Assembly: GCA_944393405.1 (NCBI GenBank) | Contig: CALYAC010000014.1 | Span: forward strand, 1 to 52,591 | Origin: an uncultured Clostridia bacterium | GTDB lineage: Bacteria > Bacillota_A > Clostridia > TANB77 > CAG-508 | Length of the DNA stretch: 52,591 nucleotides | Reading direction: 5' to 3' | Notes under the pieces: model-generated | Databases searched by the model: none | Told to the model about the DNA's origin: nothing | The model's input: the letters and a program-made list of their open reading frames with translations, nothing else | Made by a program: the position numbers and the translations under genes | Part shown: in pieces, positions 8,642 through 16,326 of the stretch | How positions within the stretch are numbered: the first letter of the stretch is position 1 | Layout: each line of letters opens with the position of its first letter

Positions 8642-9994
8642 TTATCTACTTCTTCCTGGACCCATATATTCCTCTTCTATTTCTTCTTGTATTTCATCAA
8701 TTTTCTCATCTGGAGTTTTTCCACCTATTGAATCATATCTACTTTTAAATTCTTCTGGTGATATTTTTGCTTTTTCAGCTTCTTTTCTAAGAGTAGTTTC
8801 TGTGCCATCTTCTAATTGGATAATATCATCTAATTCAAAATCATCATTTGACGCTGTGTTATCCATATTTTCTATTTCTGTTTCTCCACTTCTGTCTATT
8901 TCGTCTTCTGATCTTTCTAATTCATCTTCTATTTCAGTATTTTTACTTTTATCCATCATTTCTCTAACTTCTCTTGTTGTAGGTCTTTGATTTTTTGTTT
9001 CTATTGGAGCTGATAAATACCTTTCACTTTTATCTTTACTTAAATCTGCTCTTACATAATCTACCTCAATAGTTCCATACTGGTCTACTCTTAGTGATAG
9101 CAATTCTTCTTGTCCATTTGTATTTGCTCTTCCTTTAATTCTTACTAACCCTGTTACTTGTTCTTCTTCTACTTCATCCCCATCTCTACTATTAATAGAT
9201 GTAACAGTTTGTCCATTTGATCCTCCTATACTTTCAAGACTATCTATAGTTTGAATTTGTCCCTTATTATCTATTCCCACAAATGAGAATCTTCCATTCT
9301 GTCCTTTTGAATGATCAGAATATACAACTTTTACTTTTTCTATTCCTTTTTGCTTAATTTCAGGGATCATATCTGCCAATGTTTCTGTTTGAGTTACTTT
9401 TGTATTAGGATCTATTTCTTGTTTTCCAGATATTTTGTCAAACTGTGGCGTTGCGTCTGCTTCAATACTAGCATATGAATTAATTTCATCACTGCCAATT
9501 TCCTTTGATATTGCTTCTATCTCTTTTTTTGTTTGGTGTTCTTCAGCTAGCTCTTCTCCTGTTAATACTAAATCATCTTTTGATAGTTCCTCTGGAAGTT
9601 CAAATTCTGCTTTATCTAATTCTAAGGTGTTAAAATATTTTTCATTTATTTGTTTTAATCCTTCTATAAATTCCTCATCAAAAGTTATTTCTCCTGTTTC
9701 ATTAACAGTAGCAACTAATTTTCCATCTTTATCATATATCTCATATGCCATTTTCTCTTTTTGATCTTCATCTTCTAGGGATTTAGGCTTTTCTCCGCTT
9801 TTCTTTTCTTTTTCACTATCTTTTAATTTTACTATGTATGCATCATTAATTGCTAATCCAGACCCCTTAAAATTGAAATCTTTATAATATCCAATATTAT
9901 CTATTTCTTGATTTTGTTGCTCTAACCTTTCCGATATATTAGTACGTATATTAAGCATATTATTAATTATTTCTTCTCTTTTTTTATCCCTCAT
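8642..9994 (-). CDS. Acidic, probably cytoplasmic protein of unknown function (T4SS-adjacent)
   Basis: The 450-residue protein has no signal peptide and no membrane segment. It is very rich in Glu and Asp, especially residues 75-175 and 350-450, and begins with a basic, coiled-coil-like helix (MRDKKREEIINNML). The middle part (about 210-330) looks like a folded beta-rich region (KVKVVYSDHSKGQNGRFSFV; SLRVDQYGTIEVDYVRAD). The C-terminus is a charged helical tail ending YMGPGRSR. I do not recognise the family. It has its own consensus promoter and terminator, so it is separate from the T4SS transcript. A substrate, chaperone or regulator of the T4SS is possible from position only. Confidence 0.75.
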   Translation of the reverse strand: MRDKKREEIINNMLNIRTNISERLEQQNQEIDNIGYYKDFNFKGSGLAINDAYIVKLKDSEKEKKSGEKPKSLEDEDQKEKMAYEIYDKDGKLVATVNETGEITFDEEFIEGLKQINEKYFNTLELDKAEFELPEELSKDDLVLTGEELAEEHQTKKEIEAISKEIGSDEINSYASIEADATPQFDKISGKQEIDPNTKVTQTETLADMIPEIKQKGIEKVKVVYSDHSKGQNGRFSFVGIDNKGQIQTIDSLESIGGSNGQTVTSINSRDGDEVEEEQVTGLVRIKGRANTNGQEELLSLRVDQYGTIEVDYVRADLSKDKSERYLSAPIETKNQRPTTREVREMMDKSKNTEIEDELERSEDEIDRSGETEIENMDNTASNDDFELDDIIQLEDGTETTLRKEAEKAKISPEEFKSRYDSIGGKTPDEKIDEIQEEIEEEYMGPGRSR

Positions 9995-10023
9995 ACCTTC
10001 AACTCCTATATCAATCTAATTAT

Positions 10024-10052
10024 ATTATACCTCAAATGCATATATTTTTCAA
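10024..10052 (-). promoter_or_regulatory. Sigma-A-type promoter of the acidic-protein gene
   Basis: Minus strand TTGAAA (10052-10047), 17-base spacer, TATAAT (10029-10024), about 30 bases before the ATG at 9994. This is a near-consensus match. Confidence 0.75.
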
Positions 10053-10091
10053 TAAAAAAGTATGTGATTAAATAATGTAAATAAACAAAAA

Positions 10092-10130
10092 ACAAACTTA
10101 TTTAGCTAAAATTAAACTAAATAAGTTTGT
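10092..10130 (-). terminator. Terminator at the end of the T4SS operon
   Basis: A perfect 14-base inverted repeat (arms 10092-10105 and 10117-10130) follows the stop of the last T4SS gene on the minus strand and is followed by a T-rich run. Confidence 0.85.
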
Positions 10131-10162
10131 ACTATTTTTACTATTTTTATATTAATTTTATC

Positions 10163-11521
10163 TTAGACATTAAATGACATTACAAATCCTGTTCCTTCTG
10201 TAAGTTGTACAATAAATGTTTTAGTTATTGCTTGGCTTCCTGCATTATTATTATCTGTGAATGTTACATCAAATATATGTAGATTTCCACTACTTCTATA
10301 GTTTGAAAATGTTGTATTATTGTCACTATACAAATTAGTATTAATATAGTTTTGGAAATCAGCTTCAGTAGGGAAATTAGTTTGTTTAAATGTATCATCT
10401 AATTTATTATATATATATCTATAATCTCCATCATTCATTGCATCCACTACTTTTTGTATATTCATTCCTGCTTTTTCAGCATTATTTGAATCATTATATT
10501 GAGTTAAGAATTCTGGTAAATCCACTGTATATGTATCTAATATAGCATTATATTTGTATATACTCTCTTCTGTAAATATATAATACTTATTATTTTGATC
10601 AATACAAATATACTCTCTTTTTCCATTATTCTCATTTACCTGATATCCTTCTATTCCAGCTAATTCAATATCTAGTCTATTATTTTCTATATATGTTACA
10701 AAATTTTCATAACTGCCAAATTTATTGTTTCTATATTCTTCATTTAACAAATGATATGCTACTTCTGGATTATTTAACATTTTTGATCTATAGTCTGAAA
10801 AATATTGTTTAACTATATATTCATCATCAACTGTGACATCATTAATTAAATTGTAATCATTTCTTTCTATGCTATTTGTATTAATATTTATATTATCTTT
10901 TGTTATATTTTCATTATATCCAAATTGTTCTAAATAGTCACTTAAGAAAATTGAATAAGCATTATTGGTTAAATCCATCTTTATTAATATATTGAATTCT
11001 TTATTATTTAATGTTGAATTTAATAATGCAAGAGTAATGTTATTTTCTAAACTAGATGTTGATAAATTACTAATACTTAAATCGTAATCTACTGATTCTT
11101 GATAAGTACCATTTACTTGATATTGATTAACCATTTCAATTGCATGATTTATATCTGTCCCCATATCTGTAAGATATTGGCTATCAATGACATTTGTCAT
11201 TGATAGTTGTCCTTCTTGCAATAATTGTTCATTTACCTGGCTAGCAGTCAATCCTGCTTTTGTTGCATCTACATATTCATCACCATTTAATTGTTTAATA
11301 TACATTATATATTGATCTATAATTCCTTTTATCTTATAGTATGTATTATAGTCACTTACTTGTGCAAATCCTAGTTCTGTAGCAGTTTCTGTTTCCCCTG
11401 ATGTATTTTCTCCTGATTGAGTGCCATTATTACCATTTAAACTAGTTAAAGCAATAACTGTTATTCCTATTACTACTAAAAGTATAATCAGTATTATAAT
11501 AATCTTTTTTATATTATTCAT
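10163..11521 (-). CDS. Membrane-anchored T4SS protein with NTF2-like repeats (TcpC/VirB8-like)
   Basis: The 452-residue protein has one N-terminal membrane helix (residues 5-27), a Ser/Thr/Gly/Glu-rich linker and an extracytoplasmic region. That region contains at least two similar alpha/beta modules: a helical start (VKQYFSDYRSKMLNNPEVAYHLL, and KVVDAMNDGDYRYIYNKLDD), a loop with an aromatic F..YI helix, then beta strands. This matches the general plan of TcpC and VirB8 proteins, which place NTF2-like domains on the outer side of the membrane as T4SS scaffold parts. The family call rests on architecture and position, since NTF2-like sequences diverge widely. It is the last gene before the operon terminator and follows the hydrolase gene by 57 bases. 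Confidence 0.6.
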   Translation of the reverse strand: MNNIKKIIIILIILLVVIGITVIALTSLNGNNGTQSGENTSGETETATELGFAQVSDYNTYYKIKGIIDQYIMYIKQLNGDEYVDATKAGLTASQVNEQLLQEGQLSMTNVIDSQYLTDMGTDINHAIEMVNQYQVNGTYQESVDYDLSISNLSTSSLENNITLALLNSTLNNKEFNILIKMDLTNNAYSIFLSDYLEQFGYNENITKDNININTNSIERNDYNLINDVTVDDEYIVKQYFSDYRSKMLNNPEVAYHLLNEEYRNNKFGSYENFVTYIENNRLDIELAGIEGYQVNENNGKREYICIDQNNKYYIFTEESIYKYNAILDTYTVDLPEFLTQYNDSNNAEKAGMNIQKVVDAMNDGDYRYIYNKLDDTFKQTNFPTEADFQNYINTNLYSDNNTTFSNYRSSGNLHIFDVTFTDNNNAGSQAITKTFIVQLTEGTGFVMSFNV

Positions 11522-11578
11522 TATTTCCTCCTAGTAATTTATTTATCAATTATTTTTATTATATATACTAAATATGCA

Positions 11579-14500
11579 TTAATGATTGAAGTATGAGAAG
11601 TGCATATAATCTTTTAAACTAGTCCAGTCACCACCCCAATAAAATCCGTGTGATTTCCATATATTAATTATCTCTTCAGTTACTGAATATTCATTTTCTC
11701 CTGGTCGGTAAAAACTTCCTACTACAGTTCCATCTGCATATATACAATAATTTTCATTTGGATTAACATCAAATGCATGTCCATATGTATGTGCTGACTG
11801 TGGAAATGTACCTCTAAATCCTGCATCTGATCCCCAAGCTCTATAACTTATATCTCCACCTATTACTTTAAATCCTGCATCAGCCATTTCTTTAAATATT
11901 GCTTGGACTTCTGTTTTTAATTTCTTATGCATTGTTACATTCATAGTTGTTCTTTGTCCAGATGCATTTAATATTTCAACCTCAAATGTTTCTAAGTATT
12001 TATCATTCTCTTCTTTTGATTGTGGAACCCCTGCATCTCCATATAGCCATCTAATTCTTTCTTCTTCTCCTTCTATACCAGCTGCTTCTCCTAAACTTGC
12101 ACTATTAGCATCATATTGTTCATACCATTTTAAAGCATTTTCATATCTTTGACGTGTATAGCTCTTTGATCCTTCAAAACTATTACTTAAGAAAAATACT
12201 TCATAATATCTTCCAAAATACCATGTTGCATACTCTAATTCTTCTGCAGTATCGCAACTCATTAATGTATCTTTTACCCCTTTGTATGAGCCTTCTAATT
12301 CTTGCCACATGAACTCTAATTGTGTATCTAAATCTGTCCACTCTGTTCCTTTTGAGCTAGCTAAGCTCTCTAATCCTTTAAATCTATCGTTTATATCCCA
12401 TTGACATAATCCATTATGGGTTCCATTCGTTGCTGCTGTGTCAAAGCTACTTTCTGCTTCTATATTTCCAACAATTGCTGCTGCTGCTACAGGAGACATT
12501 CCTTTTTCTAATAGAAAGTCAAATATTTCTCCTGGTACTCCATCTATTCCACTAGTTGTTCCATAGTTTCCAAGTTTAGTAAAGTTTGCCGGATCAAACA
12601 CACTAAAATCATAAGTTGTTATATTATCATATACATTTCCTGTTGCTTTGTATAATAAGTATTTTGTTAAATCAACCATATCAACTGTTTTTTCATTTTC
12701 TTGTAAAACTTGGAATAACCATTCTGCTCCGCTCAATATATTTTGTCCAGCTCTATAGTTTTCTGTTTTTAATAATATTGTTACGAAGTTATCTTCATCC
12801 GCATTTTTATCTGTTTTTTCTCTAATATTAGGTGGTGATGATACATATTTTGTAGTATTAACAACAGTTGTTACTGTTTGGCTCTTATTTACTACAGCAT
12901 AATAGTAATCTGTTGAAACATTTGACAAGTTCTTTGTTACTACTACATTTTGATGTCCATTTGATATATATTCTTGCCTTACTTCTCCAGCAAATGTTGT
13001 TCCATAATTTCTTGGATCTGTTGCACTCGTTTCGTTTGGTGATGATGGATATGGTTCATCATCTAATGCCACAGGATTTCCTCCAGTTGTTGTTTCTTGT
13101 GGAGCTTGATATTCAAAGTTTTGTGTATACTCTACTATCCATACATTTGCTTTAGTAAGTGCTATATCTAAAGAATTTACAGTATTTACTATGGTATGTG
13201 TATATGTGTATGGTCCTTCTTCGCTTTCTTCTTCATATGGATCTGCATTTTCTGTAGCATTATGTGTTGTCGCTGGTGGAGTTGCACCTGTATTAGGATT
13301 TGATTGTTGTGGTGGAGTTGAAGTATATGTTACATCTGCTGCCACACCACTAGTTATTGTTTTCATTTTGTTAGTATATTCATCTACTGTTGTTGTTGTT
13401 GTTATTGTTAAATTATCATGTATAGTTATTTCTATCTCACTATCTCTAACTAAATCAGCTAAATCTAATACAAATTCTTTTCTTTGACTTATTGTTAAAA
13501 GTGCCCATAAGTAGTCAAATGGCATTGTATAACCACTAACATATTCTTGGAAATTTATTTTTGTAGTAGACATAGAATGGGTAGTGATATCATATTCTTC
13601 TCCTTTTCTATCTGGATCAGTTGTGTCAACAGCATCTCTTTGTGTTCTCCAAGTAGCTACTTTTGCATAATATGTTGATTTCTGTGATGAAGTTCCTGTT
13701 CCATCTCCAAATCCCCCAGTTCCATTACCCATTCCATTAGTATATTTAAAAGATAATGGATCTACTGGTTCTCCATTATATTCAATTTGGAAATGTAAGT
13801 GATCACCTGTAGAAACACCTGTATTTCCAGATATAGCTATTACATCTCCTGCAGAAACTTTATCTCCTACTGAAACACTTATTGAGTCATTATGCATGTA
13901 TTTAGTTACATAACCATCTCCATGATCTATAGTTACAAGATTTCCGGCACTTCCTGCTGCATCTGCATATATAACTGTACCTGAGGCAGTTGCATATACT
14001 TCGTCACCTGTAACAGTATCTATATCTATACCTTTATGGTCTGATGAAGCACCATCTGTTGGTGCATCTCTATATCCAAATTCAGATGTTATAGTTATTC
14101 TTTCATCTAATGTTGGCCATACTAGAGTTCCTGATCCTCCAACTGTATTTCCATTTCCTTCTATATTATCTGCTGTAAAGTTTGGATTATCAAAATAACT
14201 TCCACCATTTATAGCATGTGTTAGAGGCTGATTCCATTCTGGATGGCAAGAAGAATTACCTGGGTTAACATGGCTTCCTTCTCCTCCGCTATACCATGTA
14301 TCGTAATCAACTACAAATTCTACGATAACTTGTCCATTTTCATGTCCCCATTCATTACATCCATCATCAGATTGATTTTTTATATCTCCAATAATACATT
14401 GTATTACTGTACCATCTTCTTGGTAGAAATCAATATAATCACCAACCTGTCCAAAAGTAGTTGTACATGCTATTACATAACGTCCATTAATTATACCAAA

Positions 14501-15268
14501 CCCTTCTTCATCAAAATTCATTCCAGCTTGCTCTCTTAACTTATACTGTGTTGATGTTGTAGATGTGATTAATTGCCATCCCATATATGTATGGTATTGT
14601 CCTAAACCTGCTGGAATTTGTATTGTATCACCTGCTTGTATTTCAGCAGCATTACTATTAGCTGACGATGTATAACTTTGCTCTAGTGTAAAGTGTGATA
14701 AAGCTACATCCCTATCTGCATCTGAACCAGATTCATTATACGCATCTATATATGATTGAAATGTTTCTGGATCCACATATGTTAGTGTTGATGTATTGTT
14801 ATCAGTATCAGCTCTTTTTAATTTTATAATACCATGAATTACATTAGAATCTATATCGTCCATTTCATCCCAATCTATCGGCTCGTCTGGATTTTCTCTA
14901 GTATCTAAATATTGAGTTACAACTTCTGCATTCATTAATTTTAATAATTCTTCTGGTGAGTCTAAATACTCTGTAATATTACTTTCATTTTTTACTAATT
15001 CATCCCATAATTCATGAGCCGTCATAGATGAAGTTATGTTTCCATTTTCATCTATTGTAGTATCACTAGTATATTTAGTAGCAGCAAAAGGAGCATTGGA
15101 CATATCATCTTCTTTATATGATGCATCATCTAAAATTACAATATATGGCGCAACAAGAGCCACTATTATTACTACTATTAATATTGGTACAAGTATATGT
15201 GGTCTTCTTATAACTTTGAATATTCCTTTTAATGCATCTTTCATTTTTTGTAGATACTCTCGATCCAT
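11579..15268 (-). CDS. T4SS-associated trimodular peptidoglycan hydrolase (M23 + lysozyme-like + M15)
   Basis: This 1229-residue protein has a short basic cytoplasmic start, one membrane helix (about 23-46) and a long extracellular part. An M23/LytM domain (about 390-505) has zinc ligands His411 and Asp415 (DHKGIDID) and H490-L-H492. A phage-tail-lysozyme-like domain (about 910-1052) has GNIEAESSFD with candidate catalytic Glu937/Glu939 and a YTRQRYENAL end. A C-terminal M15-type peptidase (about 1136-1229) has SAHTYGHAFD with His1160 and Asp1167, and final ligand His1223 (YMHF). Residues about 205-310 form a further beta-rich domain of unclear family, and 510-880 looks like a stalk. Conjugative T4SS normally carry one or two wall hydrolases (VirB1, PrgK). 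It likely opens peptidoglycan for channel assembly. All three sites look intact. Confidence 0.9.
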   Translation of the reverse strand: MDREYLQKMKDALKGIFKVIRRPHILVPILIVVIIVALVAPYIVILDDASYKEDDMSNAPFAATKYTSDTTIDENGNITSSMTAHELWDELVKNESNITEYLDSPEELLKLMNAEVVTQYLDTRENPDEPIDWDEMDDIDSNVIHGIIKLKRADTDNNTSTLTYVDPETFQSYIDAYNESGSDADRDVALSHFTLEQSYTSSANSNAAEIQAGDTIQIPAGLGQYHTYMGWQLITSTTSTQYKLREQAGMNFDEEGFGIINGRYVIACTTTFGQVGDYIDFYQEDGTVIQCIIGDIKNQSDDGCNEWGHENGQVIVEFVVDYDTWYSGGEGSHVNPGNSSCHPEWNQPLTHAINGGSYFDNPNFTADNIEGNGNTVGGSGTLVWPTLDERITITSEFGYRDAPTDGASSDHKGIDIDTVTGDEVYATASGTVIYADAAGSAGNLVTIDHGDGYVTKYMHNDSISVSVGDKVSAGDVIAISGNTGVSTGDHLHFQIEYNGEPVDPLSFKYTNGMGNGTGGFGDGTGTSSQKSTYYAKVATWRTQRDAVDTTDPDRKGEEYDITTHSMSTTKINFQEYVSGYTMPFDYLWALLTISQRKEFVLDLADLVRDSEIEITIHDNLTITTTTTVDEYTNKMKTITSGVAADVTYTSTPPQQSNPNTGATPPATTHNATENADPYEEESEEGPYTYTHTIVNTVNSLDIALTKANVWIVEYTQNFEYQAPQETTTGGNPVALDDEPYPSSPNETSATDPRNYGTTFAGEVRQEYISNGHQNVVVTKNLSNVSTDYYYAVVNKSQTVTTVVNTTKYVSSPPNIREKTDKNADEDNFVTILLKTENYRAGQNILSGAEWLFQVLQENEKTVDMVDLTKYLLYKATGNVYDNITTYDFSVFDPANFTKLGNYGTTSGIDGVPGEIFDFLLEKGMSPVAAAAIVGNIEAESSFDTAATNGTHNGLCQWDINDRFKGLESLASSKGTEWTDLDTQLEFMWQELEGSYKGVKDTLMSCDTAEELEYATWYFGRYYEVFFLSNSFEGSKSYTRQRYENALKWYEQYDANSASLGEAAGIEGEEERIRWLYGDAGVPQSKEENDKYLETFEVEILNASGQRTTMNVTMHKKLKTEVQAIFKEMADAGFKVIGGDISYRAWGSDAGFRGTFPQSAHTYGHAFDVNPNENYCIYADGTVVGSFYRPGENEYSVTEEIINIWKSHGFYWGGDWTSLKDYMHFSYFNH

Positions 15269-15283
15269 ATATTACCTCCCTTA

Positions 15284-16262
15284 CTACAACGTTATTTGTA
15301 TTATTCCATAGTCCCTATAATTTGCTTTTGTTGTTACATTTTGATAAGCGCCATAATCCATTATTACTCTTGAAAATACAATATTAGTTATCATTTTATC
15401 TGATTGATATTGACTATAATATCTGATACTTAATTCTCTTTCTTCATTTGGATAAATTGTTTTTTGAGCGTCTGTTATTTCATGAGTATAAGCTGGATAT
15501 TGTATATCATTTTCATCTTGAATATACATTGAATCAAGTGTTATTCCTTCATCAAGATTAATGATTTTGTCAGATCTATTAATAACACTAAACGTATATT
15601 CTTGATAGTCCATATATGTATCTATTCTGGTTACTCTAATTTCTATATTATTGTATTGTGTAATAGCTTCACTTTCTCTTCTTCCTATATAACTATTAAT
15701 GTTTAATTTATAATTTCCTTCATCATCTGATGTAATAGTTATATAATCTTGTATTTGATTTGATTCATCATATATTCCTGTTGTTAATGCATTGTTATTT
15801 AAAGTAATCTTATATGTACTACCTACCCAGTTCTCTACTGAAACTGTTTTATTTTGTCCATTGAATACAGTATTATAATAAGCCTGAGTAAAATCTTCTA
15901 ATCCGTGGATACATTTCTTCTTTACACTCATCAGATAACATATTATATGCTTCTTCAACATTACCTGAATTACAATATTCAACAAATAAATCTATAGCTT
16001 CTATTCCCCCTTGCTGAGAATTCGAAAGTGCTTGTCCTGTTACAACAGATTCTCCTGTTTCTAGAGAAATTGAATTTAAATTATTATTAATTTCTTCACT
16101 CATTGTAATTGTTGAATTGGTATATGTACTTCTTTCATAATCTCTATATAGCCCATATACTATTCTTATAAGTTGTACTACTAAAAACATAACAACTAAT
16201 ACACCTAGTACTGTCCACATTTTCTTTCTATGTTTGTTATACCAAATTTTTATACTATTCAT
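15284..16262 (-). pseudogene. Frameshifted TcpC/VirB8-like T4SS protein
   Basis: The ATG at 16262 follows GGAGGAAC and gives a protein with one N-terminal membrane helix (residues 15-37) and a helical NTF2-like start (EAIDLFVEYCNSGNVEEAYNMLSDECKEEMYP). The frame stops after 129 codons. One base over, the frame continues with EDFTQAYYNTVFNG and reads beta-rich sequence to a stop at 15284. Dropping one G at 15903-15904 restores MYPRLEDFTQAYY, giving about 325 residues. A TcpC/VirB8-like scaffold role is inferred from the single anchor, the NTF2-like helix pattern and its place between the TrbL-like and hydrolase genes. The break could be a real mutation or a sequence error. Confidence 0.6.
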
Positions 16263-16295
16263 TGTTCCTCCATGTATAACTTATTTTTTATTCTC

Positions 16296-16325
16296 AAATG
16301 AGGCAGAATGTACTTCTGCCTCATT
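16296..16325. other. Intercistronic hairpin between the TrbL-like and TcpC-like genes
   Basis: A perfect 12-base inverted repeat (ATGAGGCAGAA core, 5-base loop) sits just after the TrbL-like stop codon. On the minus (transcribed) strand it is not followed by a T-run, so partial attenuation or mRNA protection is more likely than full termination. Confidence 0.6.
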
Positions 16326-16326
16326 T

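Noticed and set aside
12616..13487. Plus-strand open frames inside the hydrolase gene
   Set aside because: Leu/Phe-rich or Val/Ser-rich translations with no ribosome site, antisense to a gene with clear domains.
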